Positions 6,827 to 17,854 of a stretch of 64,000 nt of DNA are shown here, one piece after another. The stretch is from Pseudomonadota bacterium (lineage in GTDB: Bacteria > Pseudomonadota > Gammaproteobacteria > Steroidobacterales > MnTg04). The notes beneath the pieces were generated by a model. It did not search any database, was not told the origin of the DNA, and worked only from the letters and a program-made list of their open reading frames with translations. Both the position numbers and the translations under genes were made by a program. Where the stretch lies: NCBI GenBank assembly GCA_022560735.1, contig JADFSO010000012.1:1-64000 (forward strand), in the 5' to 3' direction. How positions within the stretch are numbered: position 1 is the stretch's first letter; the number at the start of each line of letters is the position of its first letter.

Positions 6827-7852
6827 CTAACCAGCGAGTTTCTTGAGATCTGCGGCTGCCAGTTTCTGGATGACCGTGATCGCATCGTCCTCATCCGGCT
6901 GCCAGGAAAAAACCGGCGGCTCGCGTCTTAGCAGGTCCCATTTCCCGGTATCGATAATGTGCTGGAGATAGTCCATGCTCTGCTTGATGGACTCCAGGTA
7001 GGGATTCTTTCCGTTAAACAGCACTTCCAGGTATTTGTAGCCGCTGTTAAATGTGCCATCCAGCCGTTCTCGCATTACCCGGTCGAAGAACATCGGGGTT
7101 CGGCGCAGCAATTCCTCGGGTGTCCATTCAGGCTCGTCAGGCCCCTCGCCGTCCAGCAAATTGACGCCGCCCAGCACAAACTCCGGGAACAGGCGATCCC
7201 GGCATTTTTCCAGGTAACAACGATCCGCCATTTGCGCAATCATGTCCCCGGTCGCAACCAGGTGACCCAGTCTCATGTCCAGGGGATCGTCGACCTGGAT
7301 TTCATCCAGTGGAATCTCATAACCGGTGAAATGCACGATGACGCTGGCCAACTCCGCCTGGTCTGCAAGGCCGATGGTCGGTAGATATGATTTCAGAAGT
7401 TCAGCGCTACGCCCTACATGGGACTGTGTCAGTTCTGCGCCGTGGCGATAAATCGCATCCTCTTTATCTTTCCGGATGAAGCCGGCGTCGTGAAAAAGCG
7501 CGATGATCATGCCTAGCTCCACGCGCCTGGCGCCAAGGCGCTCATCCGACGGAACGGTCAGGTCATGGCCAGTGAGAATTCTCGCAACCGCCAGCGACAT
7601 ATCCAGCGTATGCTGAATATCGTGATAAACCGTGTCGCAGCCGAGGAAGCCGGGCCACTTTCCGGTAAACAGCTTTTCGAAATCCACGTACGCCTGGCGT
7701 GCATGGGTAAATTTTTCTTCGGGGAATGTCTTGGCGAGCGTCTTGAAAACAGCGGTCGTTACGGCTGCCGGCGAGCTGACCTGCACCGTGTTTGTTACAT
7801 CGTAATCGCTTTGTCTGTATGGCTGCATATTGGTGAAGCTCGCCCGCTCCAA
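6827..7852 (-). CDS. HD-domain phosphohydrolase family protein
   Basis: 341 residues. YHDIQHTLDMS and ALFHDAGF provide the H...HD metal-binding signature, followed by the HVGRSAELL and VIVHFTGYE helices of PDE/HD-type hydrolases. Related proteins hydrolyse cyclic nucleotides or nucleotide phosphates; the substrate here is unknown. The ATG at 7828 is an alternative start 8 codons in. The gene sits upstream of nothing co-directional and appears monocistronic. Confidence 0.82.
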   Translation of the reverse strand: MERASFTNMQPYRQSDYDVTNTVQVSSPAAVTTAVFKTLAKTFPEEKFTHARQAYVDFEKLFTGKWPGFLGCDTVYHDIQHTLDMSLAVARILTGHDLTVPSDERLGARRVELGMIIALFHDAGFIRKDKEDAIYRHGAELTQSHVGRSAELLKSYLPTIGLADQAELASVIVHFTGYEIPLDEIQVDDPLDMRLGHLVATGDMIAQMADRCYLEKCRDRLFPEFVLGGVNLLDGEGPDEPEWTPEELLRRTPMFFDRVMRERLDGTFNSGYKYLEVLFNGKNPYLESIKQSMDYLQHIIDTGKWDLLRREPPVFSWQPDEDDAITVIQKLAAADLKKLAG

Positions 7853-7990
7853 AGCCCGATTTTGAGCTTAGAAACCATCCAAGTCTAATTAAAGGCGGTC
7901 GTGTACATCAACCAATGAAGCGTAAATAGGGGAAAAGAGCAGTAATCAGCGGTTGTTTTGTGACGCGGTTCACACTTTCCGGGGCCAGAT

Positions 7991-8764
7991 TCAAGCTTTG
8001 GCGTCGAAAATGGCGCTAACCGGCGCGTGGTCGGATGGCCGCTCCAGGGTCCGCGGCTCGATATCGATGGCGCAGGAAAGGCAATTTTCCGCCAGGCTTT
8101 TGCTGGCCAGCACCAGGTCGATTCGAAGACCCCGGTTGCGTCTGAAAGCGCCGGCACGATAGTCCCACCAGCTGAAAATATTGTCTGCTTGTTCAAATTG
8201 CCGGAAAGTATCCACCATTCCCAGGTCGAGGATCTTTTTCAGCGCGTCGCGCTCCTCGTCGCTGACCAGGACACTTCCTGTCCAGCTTTCCGGATCGTGT
8301 ACGTCGCAGTCGTCGGGGGCAATATTGAAATCGCCCAGGACCACAAGATTCGGAAACATGGAAATCTGCTCCTGCAAAAAGTCGTGCAGCGCTTCCAGCC
8401 AGTTCAGTTTGTAATTGTATTTCTCCGAGCCTACCGTCTGGCCATTGGGCACGTACAAATTGATTACCCTGTAATCACCGACTGTCGCCGCCAGTACCCT
8501 GCGCTGTTGATCCTCAAAATTCGGTAACTCGCCGATCAGGTCAACCGGCTTTTCGCGGCTGAGGATCGCGACACCGTTGTAGGTCTTCTGACCGTTGGCA
8601 ACCGCCTGGTAACCACTTGCCGCGATCTGCTCGTAGGGAAACACGTCGTTGGTGATTTTGAGTTCCTGCAAGGCAAGCACGTCAGGCTGATTCTGCTCCA
8701 GCCAATCGCAAACATGCTCGATCCGAACGCGCAGGGAATTGACATTCCAGGTACTGATCTTCAT
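7991..8764 (-). CDS. xthA: Exodeoxyribonuclease III (AP endonuclease)
   Basis: 257 residues. MKISTWNVNSLRVR, LQELKI, GDFNIAPDDCDVHDP, RIDLVLAS and the terminal SDHAPV are the conserved Mg-binding and catalytic motifs of the Xth/APE1 fold. The enzyme cuts DNA 5' to abasic sites and degrades 3' ends during base-excision repair. Full length for the family. Confidence 0.96.
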   Translation of the reverse strand: MKISTWNVNSLRVRIEHVCDWLEQNQPDVLALQELKITNDVFPYEQIAASGYQAVANGQKTYNGVAILSREKPVDLIGELPNFEDQQRRVLAATVGDYRVINLYVPNGQTVGSEKYNYKLNWLEALHDFLQEQISMFPNLVVLGDFNIAPDDCDVHDPESWTGSVLVSDEERDALKKILDLGMVDTFRQFEQADNIFSWWDYRAGAFRRNRGLRIDLVLASKSLAENCLSCAIDIEPRTLERPSDHAPVSAIFDAKA

Positions 8765-8812
8765 TCGCGGAAGCTGGACATTTTGGACGCAAGATACGAG
8801 TTCATGAGTAGA

Positions 8813-10867
8813 TCAGAGCTTCCTTAGCTCGGTGGGTGGGGCCGCGTGATCCAGAATTCCGGCCTGCTCAAGCAGCGCGTCGGTGCGCGGGGGCCGCCCG
8901 CGAAAAGCGACAAAATTCTCCATCGCACCCCTCGCGCCACCTTTGGCAAGAATGCTTTGCCGGTACCGGTCGGCAACCTCATGATTGAATAAACCTTCTT
9001 CGCCAAATGCCGCGTATGCGTCTGCCGCCAGGACCTCGGCCCATTTATAGCTGTAATAGCCAGCGGCGTAGCCGCCCGCAAACACATGCGAAAAGCCGCT
9101 GGCAAACCGGTTCCAGTCCGGTACGGGGACGATGGCAATTTCAGCGCGCACAGCGCGCAGCGTTTCCAGGATTCTCGCGCCCCTGGCCGGATCGTAGTCG
9201 GCATGGAGGCGCAAGTCGAAAATCGCAAACTCGAGCTGGCGCAGCATTTGCAAACCCGACTGGAATTGGCGGCTGCCGAGCAAGCGGTCGACAATGTCCC
9301 GGGGTAGTGGTTTGCCTGTCTCGCAATGACCGGAAATCATCGACAGCACCTCGGGCTCCCAGGCGAAGTTTTCCATGAGTTGGCTCGGTAGTTCGACAGC
9401 GTCCCACGGGACCCCATTGATACCGGCCACGCTTGGGTAACTCGCCTGGGTCAGCAGGTGATGCAGGGCATGACCAAACTCGTGAAACAAGGTGACGACA
9501 TCGGAATGCGTGAGCAGCGCCTGGCGCCCGGCCAGTGGCCGCATAAAGTTGCAAACCAGGTAGGCTACCGGTTGCTCGCAAACCTGGCGGGTCCTGACGC
9601 GGCCGATACACTCATCCATCCATGCGCCGCCGCGCTTGGCAAGCCGGGCGTACAAGTCGACATAGAGGCCACCGATAAGCTCGCCATCCGCGGCGCGCAG
9701 CTCGTAAAAGACGGTGTCGTCGTGCCAGGTATCGATATCGTCGCGCGGTTCCAGCTGAATGCCAAACAAGCGAGTTGCGAGCGAGTACAGACCCGGCAGG
9801 ACACGATCGATCGGGAAATAAGGCCGCAGTTCTTCCTCTGAAATTCCGCAGCGCGATTGCTTCAGTTTTTCGCTGTAATAGGCGAGATCCCATGCGGCCA
9901 GTGTTATGCCGGCAAAATCCACCAGTTCCGCCAATTCTTCCTTGCCCCGGCGGGCCGATTTCTGCGCCAGGTCAGTGAGGAAAGAGGTAACCTCCGCAAC
10001 CGAATCCGCCATTTTTGGCGTCATCGAATACTCGGCGAAATTATCGAAATCGAGCAGGCGCGCGTTCGCATGGCGCAGACCCATGATTTCTTCCATGATG
10101 TCGAAGTTGTCCCAGCGTCCCGCATGCGGTCCCTGGTCGGATGCCCGGGTAACCCAGGCCTCGTAAAACGCCTCCCGCAGCTCACGATTGTCCGCATGGC
10201 TCATCACGCCATGGTAGGTTGGCTGGTCCAGCCGCAACAGCCAGCCATCGACATTCTCATCGCGAGCGCTCGCTGCGGCCGACTCCAGCAGGCTGGCAGG
10301 CAGACCGGCAACAATTGCCGGATCGCTGATCTGTCTTTTCCAGGCATTACCGGCATCGAGCAGGTTTTCCTCGAACCTGGATTGCAGTGTCGCCAGCTTG
10401 CTGGCGTTCTCCGCAAACAGCAGTTGCTTGTCGTGCTCCAGGGCAACGCCACCCAGGCGAAAGTCCTGGATCGCGAGTTTCAGCACCTGTCTTTGTTCCG
10501 CGCTCAGATCCTGGTCATCCCGCTCCGTCTTGCAATAGGCCTGGTAGAGGGTCTGGTCCTGGCCGAGCTGAGTAAAGAAATCGCTTAGCAGTGGCAGGCA
10601 CTGGTTGTAGGCCTGGCGCAACTCGGGCGTGTTGACCACGCTGTTCATGTGACTGACCGGCGACCAGGCTCGTGAAATCTGATGATTGAGTAGCTCCAGC
10701 GGAAGCACCGTGGTTTCCCAGCCGGGTTCCGCCTCGCGAATCTGCGCCAGTTTCTCGCGGGCTTCTGCGAGCATTGCACGGACTGCGGGCACGACTTTCT
10801 TGGCCCTTAGCGAAGAAAAAACGGGCAGACCCGGATAACTATCCTGTTCCTGGGTGACGATGTTCAT
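8813..10867 (-). CDS. prlC: Oligopeptidase A (M3 metallopeptidase)
   Basis: 684 residues from the ATG at 10867; the frame is open 9 codons further up but the first conserved residues follow MNIVTQEQ. The zinc motif HEFGHALHH lies near residue 462, with the M3 C-terminal signature FSHVFAGGYAAGYYSYKWAEVLAADAY (in parts) downstream. The enzyme degrades cytoplasmic oligopeptides and cleaved signal peptides. Size matches E. coli PrlC (about 680). Confidence 0.95.
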   Translation of the reverse strand: MNIVTQEQDSYPGLPVFSSLRAKKVVPAVRAMLAEAREKLAQIREAEPGWETTVLPLELLNHQISRAWSPVSHMNSVVNTPELRQAYNQCLPLLSDFFTQLGQDQTLYQAYCKTERDDQDLSAEQRQVLKLAIQDFRLGGVALEHDKQLLFAENASKLATLQSRFEENLLDAGNAWKRQISDPAIVAGLPASLLESAAASARDENVDGWLLRLDQPTYHGVMSHADNRELREAFYEAWVTRASDQGPHAGRWDNFDIMEEIMGLRHANARLLDFDNFAEYSMTPKMADSVAEVTSFLTDLAQKSARRGKEELAELVDFAGITLAAWDLAYYSEKLKQSRCGISEEELRPYFPIDRVLPGLYSLATRLFGIQLEPRDDIDTWHDDTVFYELRAADGELIGGLYVDLYARLAKRGGAWMDECIGRVRTRQVCEQPVAYLVCNFMRPLAGRQALLTHSDVVTLFHEFGHALHHLLTQASYPSVAGINGVPWDAVELPSQLMENFAWEPEVLSMISGHCETGKPLPRDIVDRLLGSRQFQSGLQMLRQLEFAIFDLRLHADYDPARGARILETLRAVRAEIAIVPVPDWNRFASGFSHVFAGGYAAGYYSYKWAEVLAADAYAAFGEEGLFNHEVADRYRQSILAKGGARGAMENFVAFRGRPPRTDALLEQAGILDHAAPPTELRKL

Positions 10868-10929
10868 TGATCTCATGCGTGGTGAGAGCCGCAAAAATCG
10901 GTGAATCTTAGCAGGCTGGAGTTATGGAT

Positions 10930-11859
10930 TCAGCCCAGCCGCATACTGATCAGCGTGACGCCCACGGTCAGCAGCAGGAAAAACAGGCCGAGCCCAAAAA
11001 CTGCGCCCCGCTTATAGCGCTTGATGACTTGTGCCTGGCTCTTCGCGGCCAGCAAAAAACTGCGGTCATCGGGTGGCGCGCCAATCACCGCAATACCCGG
11101 GTGGCGAAACTCCTCGGCGTGCTCCCTGCGGACCAGCGCCGCGGCTTCCCGGCGGGCTTTTTCCCATTCCTGCAGATCCAGGACACCATCGTTGTCCTTG
11201 TCGTAAAGCCTGACCAGCATGCTTTGGCGGGATTTCCAGTCGGCCAGCACCACGCGCACTTCTTCGGCGAAATTGCTGGTTTCCGCGGCCCGGTGGGTGG
11301 TCAGGTAGCCGACGACGAGCAAGGGGTCACCGGCATGCATGCGTCTCTCGGTATAGCGATAACGACCGAAAATCCCGCGCCCGTGCCTTTCTGGCCATGC
11401 ACTGCTCCCGCGCCAGCTCTGGGTAGCGCTGGGGAATACCTCGGCGCCTTCGGGGTCGACGATGCAGCGACCGGAAGAGTCTTCGAGCTCAAACAGCGCC
11501 TCGCTGCTGCCACTGTTGATGGTTTGCCAGTGTGTATGGCGGGTCTTGTTGACCCGGTAGGTCTTGCGCTCCTCGACCGTATAGGACCACCAGGTACAGG
11601 CGGTCCCGGTCAGCGGCGCGATGACCGGTTCGCCATCGAGCCGCCTGCCGGTGCCTTCAAATTCCACGTAACCCTGGCTTGCGGACCGAACCAGTGACGT
11701 TGGCGTATCTTCCAGCAGCCTGGATCTGTGCAATCCCTTGAACGCCTTGATGAAACTCAGCGCAGAAAATCCCAGCGCCGCCAGGGACACGAACCAGAAC
11801 TCGGGCGCATCCCAGGCCTGGACCTGGGCCGTAATTTCAGTCAGCCCGGGCAGGTCCAT
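10930..11859 (-). CDS. GIDE-domain membrane protein with an embedded EF-hand
   Basis: 309 residues with a membrane segment near the N-terminus (about 25-42) and another at the C-terminus (about 287-305). The middle (GTACTWWSYTVEER, SEALFELEDSSG, ERRMHAGDPLLVVGYL) matches the GIDE domain of MULAN-type proteins, without a RING finger. A canonical EF-hand loop, DKDNDGVLDLQEWE, lies near residue 220, so calcium binding is likely. It starts 4 bp after lemA, so the two are surely one operon, a recurrent pairing. Function is unknown; an envelope role is inferred. Confidence 0.8.
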   Translation of the reverse strand: MDLPGLTEITAQVQAWDAPEFWFVSLAALGFSALSFIKAFKGLHRSRLLEDTPTSLVRSASQGYVEFEGTGRRLDGEPVIAPLTGTACTWWSYTVEERKTYRVNKTRHTHWQTINSGSSEALFELEDSSGRCIVDPEGAEVFPSATQSWRGSSAWPERHGRGIFGRYRYTERRMHAGDPLLVVGYLTTHRAAETSNFAEEVRVVLADWKSRQSMLVRLYDKDNDGVLDLQEWEKARREAAALVRREHAEEFRHPGIAVIGAPPDDRSFLLAAKSQAQVIKRYKRGAVFGLGLFFLLLTVGVTLISMRLG

Positions 11860-11863
11860 GAAG

Positions 11864-12433
11864 CTATTCGAACAGCTCCTTCATCTCGACGTCGGCGGTT
11901 TCTGCCTCGCTGTATTCGAGCAACTCGGCCGTCTGGAAAGCGAACATGCCGGCGACGATGACATCGGGTATCTGGGCGACGCGAACATTATTCAGATTGA
12001 CGCCGTCGTTATAAAATTCCCTGCGGTCGGCGATCGATTCCTCGATCCCGGTGATTCTCTGGCGCAGGTGCTCGAAACCCTGGTCGGCTTTCAGTTCCGG
12101 GTAGTTCTCGACGACCGCGAAAAGCTTGCCCAGGCCCATGCGCAGGGCTCCTTCGGCGGCGCCGACCCCGGCGACATCACCCTGCTCGCGGGCCGTCGCT
12201 ACGGCCGATCGCGCCTGCATGACCCTTTCCAGAGTCTCCTGCTCGAATTGCATGTATCGCTTGCAGGTTTCAACCAGTTTTGGCAATTCATCGTGCCGTT
12301 GCTTGAGGAGTACATCAATATTGGACCAGGCTTTCTTGACGTTTTCCCTGAGCGATACCAGGTTGTTATAGATTTTTGTGAAATACAACAACAGGACGAG
12401 AATAACCGCGAGAAAAATAACCAGACCGATCAT
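11864..12433 (-). CDS. lemA: LemA-family protein
   Basis: 189 residues. One N-terminal membrane helix (MIGLVIFLAVILVLLLYF), then VKKAWSNIDVLLKQRHDELPKLVETCKRYM and later ELKADQGFEHLRQRITGIEESIADRREFYND (motifs abbreviated from a longer match) define LemA. The cytoplasm or periplasm-facing part is an antiparallel helical bundle. LemA proteins are envelope-associated with no settled function. It leads the operon with the GIDE-domain gene downstream. Confidence 0.92.
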   Translation of the reverse strand: MIGLVIFLAVILVLLLYFTKIYNNLVSLRENVKKAWSNIDVLLKQRHDELPKLVETCKRYMQFEQETLERVMQARSAVATAREQGDVAGVGAAEGALRMGLGKLFAVVENYPELKADQGFEHLRQRITGIEESIADRREFYNDGVNLNNVRVAQIPDVIVAGMFAFQTAELLEYSEAETADVEMKELFE

Positions 12434-12501
12434 TTTTATACTCCGTTTGGAAAGCCCAATCAGTATATCATTGTGCCTGACGCTTTTTTGTGGAGTAGTT
12501 A

Positions 12502-13848
12502 ATGTCTTTGAATTTCGACCTGCTGGTTATCGGCGGCGGCAGCGGTGGCCTGGCCGCGGCGCAACGCGCAGCCGAATATGGCGCCAGCGTTGCGGTTTTC
12601 GAACCCAAACCGCTCGGCGGCACCTGCGTTAACGTCGGCTGTGTGCCAAAAAAAGTCATGTGGAGTACCGCGGCGCTGGCACATGGTCTTGCCGATGCAA
12701 GCGGCTATGGTTTTGACCTGGACTCCTGGCGCCATGACTGGGGCACGATAAAAACCAGGCGTGATGCTTATGTTGCGCGGCTGAATGCGATATACGCCAA
12801 AAACATCGAGGCTAAAGGGGTCACCCATATTGCTGAAAACGGATACTTCACCGGGTCTCGCACGATTAGCGCAGGCGGAAAATCCTACCAGGGCAAACAC
12901 ATCATCATTGCCACCGGCGGTTACCCGGCCCGGCCCGATATCCCCGGCGCCGAGCATGGCATTACATCGGACGGATTTTTCGAACTCGATGAGCGGCCGG
13001 ACAAAGTTGCCATTGTTGGCAGCGGTTATGTGGCGGTCGAACTGGCGGGGATGTTTCGCGGGCTTGGTTCGGAAGTCAGTATTTTTGTCCGCTACGATGG
13101 TGTGTTGCGTAACTTCGACGACATGATTCGGCAGGAACTCGACGACGCGCTGAGCAAAGACGGCATCACGGTGGTCACCGAGGCGATACCGTCGAAAGCG
13201 GGTACCGGGCACAGCGGGCTTTTTCTGGAAACCCGCGATGGTCGGGTGTTCAATGATTTCGATTGCCTGTTGTGGGCGGTCGGGCGCAAACCGAATACCG
13301 AGGACCTGGCGCTGGAAAAGGCCGGCGTTGATGTCGATCCGAGGGGCTTCGTGCTGGTTGACGATTTTCAAAACACCGGCGCCGAACACATCTACGCCGT
13401 TGGCGATGTCACCGGGAGGGTGAGTTTGACGCCGGTCGCTATTGCAGCCGGACGCCGTCTCGCCGACCGTCTATTCGATAATCAGCCGGACCGGCACCTC
13501 AATTACAACAATATCGCGACGGTTGTGTTCAGTCATCCGCCGATCGGGACCGTGGGTCTGACCGAAGCCGAGGCACGGGCGGAATACGGGGATATTGTGA
13601 AGGTTTATCACTCTGCATTTGTGCCGATGTATTACGCGGTTCTGGAAAGCGAGGGTCGTGCCGCGATGAAATTGATCACTGCCGGTGAGCAGGAAAAAGT
13701 CGTCGGTATCCACGTCATTGGCGATGGCGCGGACGAAATGATGCAGGGATTTTCTGTAGCCATCGGCATGGGCGCCACGAAAGAAGATTTTGACAACACC
13801 GTCGCCATTCACCCGACCAGTGCGGAAGAACTGGTAACTATGCGCTAG
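12502..13848 (+). CDS. gor: Glutathione-disulfide reductase
   Basis: 448 residues. FAD-binding [10 protein letters not shown] (11-20), the redox pair C42/C47 in [12 protein letters not shown], the NADPH-binding [11 protein letters not shown], and the C-terminal HPTSAEE catalytic His-Glu are all intact. The enzyme is a cytoplasmic flavoprotein that reduces glutathione disulfide with NADPH. It is divergent from lemA. In the same window pntAB (NADPH supply) and a Prx-Grx fusion would work with it. Confidence 0.95.
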   Translation: MSLNFDLLVIGGGSGGLAAAQRAAEYGASVAVFEPKPLGGTCVNVGCVPKKVMWSTAALAHGLADASGYGFDLDSWRHDWGTIKTRRDAYVARLNAIYAKNIEAKGVTHIAENGYFTGSRTISAGGKSYQGKHIIIATGGYPARPDIPGAEHGITSDGFFELDERPDKVAIVGSGYVAVELAGMFRGLGSEVSIFVRYDGVLRNFDDMIRQELDDALSKDGITVVTEAIPSKAGTGHSGLFLETRDGRVFNDFDCLLWAVGRKPNTEDLALEKAGVDVDPRGFVLVDDFQNTGAEHIYAVGDVTGRVSLTPVAIAAGRRLADRLFDNQPDRHLNYNNIATVVFSHPPIGTVGLTEAEARAEYGDIVKVYHSAFVPMYYAVLESEGRAAMKLITAGEQEKVVGIHVIGDGADEMMQGFSVAIGMGATKEDFDNTVAIHPTSAEELVTMR

Positions 13849-13884
13849 CGGCTGTGAAAATTGCTGGCTATCGGTGGAGATGTG

Positions 13885-14718
13885 TCAGGGTCGCTTGAGA
13901 AGCGATTGCAGGACCGGGATGGTGTTTGGCTTCACGCCCCGCCACAGATAGAAAGATTCGGCAGCCTGTTCCACCAGCATGCCCCAGCCCATCGTGGCGC
14001 GTGCCCCGTTCTGCTCCGCCCAACGGGTAAACGGAGTGTCTTGTTTGCCGTAACTCAGGTCATAACAAAAGGTGTGCCGGGTAAACAGATCGACCGATAT
14101 TGGCGGTCGCTGGGCGAACAGATTCGCCGAGGTTCCGTTGATGATCAGATGAAAAGTATTCCCGCTCAGTTCGTCCAGGCCGGTAGTCTCGACAACGCTG
14201 GACAGGCCGAGTTCATCAACCAGTTTGCGCGCATTGTTCGGGGTGCGGTTGGCAATCACCACCAGTTTCGGATTCTGCGCGATAACAGGCCCAATCAGTC
14301 CACGAACCGCACCGCCCGCACCCAGAATCAGGATTCGGCGGTCTTCCAGTTTGAAATTGAGATTCTCGGTTAGGTCGGTAACCAGACCGGCGCCATCGGT
14401 ATTGTCCGCCAGGATTTCTCCATCCTCGCCCAGCACCAGGGTGTTGGCGGAGCGGGCGGCCTCTGCACGGCGCGTGTGGGTATCGGTAATTTCGAAAGCA
14501 GCAATTTTGTGCGGAACCGTAATATTGAGTCCCTTGCCGCCCAGGGCAGCGAATTTTCTGACTTCGGCTGCGAAATTCGCCGCTTCGACATCGAGTAGCC
14601 GGTAAGAAATTTGCTGACCGGTCTGCCTGGCAAAAACGCCATGGATAAACGGAGACTTGCTGTGAGCCACCGGGTGGCCCATCACGGCATATTTGTCTGT
14701 CTCGTTATCTCGTTCCAT
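13885..14718 (-). CDS. aroE: Shikimate dehydrogenase
   Basis: 277 residues. HPVAHSKSPFIH (shikimate binding), NITVPHKIAAFE (catalytic Lys) and the NADP-binding GAGGAVRG are present, with LSYGKQDTPF downstream. It reduces 3-dehydroshikimate with NADPH in the aromatic amino-acid pathway. Convergent with gor, leaving 36 bp between stops and no evident terminator. Confidence 0.96.
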   Translation of the reverse strand: MERDNETDKYAVMGHPVAHSKSPFIHGVFARQTGQQISYRLLDVEAANFAAEVRKFAALGGKGLNITVPHKIAAFEITDTHTRRAEAARSANTLVLGEDGEILADNTDGAGLVTDLTENLNFKLEDRRILILGAGGAVRGLIGPVIAQNPKLVVIANRTPNNARKLVDELGLSSVVETTGLDELSGNTFHLIINGTSANLFAQRPPISVDLFTRHTFCYDLSYGKQDTPFTRWAEQNGARATMGWGMLVEQAAESFYLWRGVKPNTIPVLQSLLKRP

Positions 14719-14741
14719 TGTTGGTACTGAATGCGGGTTAA

Positions 14742-15989
14742 TTACAATACAGCCTTCAGTATGTAGAAGAAAATAATTGCCAGAATTGCGCCGGCAGGAA
14801 TCGTGATTACCCAGGATATGAATATCCGGCTGACGACTGAGAGATTGATCGCCGTGATACCGCGGGCCATCCCCACGCCGAGGATCGCGCCGACCAGAGT
14901 CTGGGTCGTCGATATGGGCATTCCGGTGCTGGAAGCCATGACAATAGTGGACGCAGCAGCCAGCTCGGCGGCAAAACCGCGGCTTGGCGTGAGGTGGATT
15001 ATTTTACTGCCGACGGTTGCGATGACGTGTCTGCCGAAAGTTGCCAGGCCGACAACGATTCCGACACCGCCGAGAACCAGGACTGCCAACGGCAATGGGG
15101 ATTGCTGTCCGACGACACCGGACTTGGCGATGCTGATAACGGCGGCAACCGGCCCGACCGCGTTTGCCACGTCATTCGATCCATGGGCAAAAGCCATGCC
15201 GCAGGCCGTTACGATCATGAGAACGCCGAATACTTTTTCGACCGTTGCAAAGTGGAACTCGCGATCTGCTTTCTCGTCGATCTGTATCCGGTTGATGAAA
15301 AACTTACCGATGAGTGCAATAAGAATGCCGAATACCGTCGCCACCAGGTAGGCTTGTTGCGTACTCAGCGCCAGGCCAGCGTGTTTCAGGCCTTTGAAAA
15401 TGGTGACCAGCGTAATCGTGAAACCCGCCAGAAATATGTACACGGGGACATAGCGGCGTGCTCTTTCCAGCGGGTTTTCCCGTCCAATAATCAACCACTG
15501 AACACTGCTGTAAATCAGGTAGGCAGCAAAGCCTGCGATCATGGGCGTGACAACCCAGCTGGCTACGATCTTGCCGATCTTGCCCCAATGAACCGCGTCT
15601 ATGCCTATACCGACCACCGCGAAACCAACGATCGCCCCGACTATCGAATGGGTTGTGGAAACCGGCCAGCCCATTTTTGACGCGATCGACAGCCAGCATC
15701 CGGCGGCCGCCAGGGACGCCAGCATGCCGTAAATCAATAACTCGGGAGAATCCGATACGCTCGCCGCATCGATGATTCCTTTGCGGATGGTCGATGTGAC
15801 TTCGCCGCCGGCCAATACGGCGCCGGTGAATTCAAATATGGCGGCGACAAGAATTGCCTGCTTGATGGTCAGCGCTTTGGATCCGACCGATGTCGCCATG
15901 GCATTTGCGACATCGTTCGCGCCGATTCCCCAGGCCATAAACAAACCGAAGACGGCCGCCAGGCCAATATAGATCTGCATGTCTTCCAT
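14742..15989 (-). CDS. pit: Inorganic phosphate transporter of the PiT family
   Basis: 415 residues with about ten membrane helices. The duplicated signatures GIGANDVANAMATSVGSKALT near the N-terminus (abbreviated) and AHGSNDVANAVGP near residue 260 are diagnostic for PiT. It imports phosphate coupled to protons or sodium. The DUF47 partner lies 39 bp upstream on the same strand, the usual pairing. Confidence 0.94.
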   Translation of the reverse strand: MEDMQIYIGLAAVFGLFMAWGIGANDVANAMATSVGSKALTIKQAILVAAIFEFTGAVLAGGEVTSTIRKGIIDAASVSDSPELLIYGMLASLAAAGCWLSIASKMGWPVSTTHSIVGAIVGFAVVGIGIDAVHWGKIGKIVASWVVTPMIAGFAAYLIYSSVQWLIIGRENPLERARRYVPVYIFLAGFTITLVTIFKGLKHAGLALSTQQAYLVATVFGILIALIGKFFINRIQIDEKADREFHFATVEKVFGVLMIVTACGMAFAHGSNDVANAVGPVAAVISIAKSGVVGQQSPLPLAVLVLGGVGIVVGLATFGRHVIATVGSKIIHLTPSRGFAAELAAASTIVMASSTGMPISTTQTLVGAILGVGMARGITAINLSVVSRIFISWVITIPAGAILAIIFFYILKAVL

Positions 15990-16028
15990 GACGATTCCTA
16001 CCCCGGATTATTCATGAATAAGCCGGGG

Positions 16029-16703
16029 CTAGTGCGCCAGCAGCAATTCGAGCCGCCGGCCCACGCGCTCGGCAAAATCGGCGACTTCACCGGTCAGGTC
16101 GATGACCTTGTACAGGAACATCACATCGACCGGCGGCAGCTCGGACTCAAGTTTGAATAGCCCGCCGCGAAGCTCGCTCTGCAACGCATCGGACTCTGAT
16201 TCGAGACGGTCGAGTTCCGCGACCATCGACTCGACCAGCTTGGCTTCCGCGCCGCGAAAGCCGGTCTCGAATAACTCGTCGAGTTCACGGACGCTTTTTC
16301 GAGCCTGCCTGGCGGCAGCGACGCTGCAGCGAACAAACTTTATGAAAGGTTCCGCTATGGCTTCGGGCAACTCCATTTTTCGCCCGACGACCAGCCCCGA
16401 AACATCCTTTGCGCGATTGGCAACCCGGTCCTGGACCAGCAGCAATTCGAGCAAGTCTTCCCTGGGTACCGGCATAAACAGGCTTTTTGGCAGGTTGGAG
16501 CGGATTTCCTGCTTCATTTCATCCGCTTCGCTTTCCAGGTCGCGAATGGTTTGACGACAATCCTCGACGGCAACCCAGTCCTTTTTGACCACTGCTTCGA
16601 ACAGCGGAATCAATTGTCGCGCGCAGCGATATGCGATATCCATATGTTCCTGCAACGGCGCGACCGGAGACGAACCGAATATCCCCGACAGATAATTTGC
16701 CAT
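16029..16703 (-). CDS. DUF47 / TIGR00153 phosphate-transport accessory protein
   Basis: 224 residues, all-helical, with a PhoU-like arrangement (DCRQTIRDLESEADEMKQEI, PVPREDLLELLLVQDRVANRAKD). Such proteins sit next to PiT transporters and are thought to regulate them. It lies directly upstream of pit and just downstream of hemB, all on the minus strand. Confidence 0.9.
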   Translation of the reverse strand: MANYLSGIFGSSPVAPLQEHMDIAYRCARQLIPLFEAVVKKDWVAVEDCRQTIRDLESEADEMKQEIRSNLPKSLFMPVPREDLLELLLVQDRVANRAKDVSGLVVGRKMELPEAIAEPFIKFVRCSVAAARQARKSVRELDELFETGFRGAEAKLVESMVAELDRLESESDALQSELRGGLFKLESELPPVDVMFLYKVIDLTGEVADFAERVGRRLELLLAH

Positions 16704-16730
16704 CCTACCCCCTGGGTTTCGCCTGGTTTA

Positions 16731-17828
<1,098 letters not shown>

Positions 17829-17854
17829 TCAATAAATGTCTCCGGTCTGAATAT

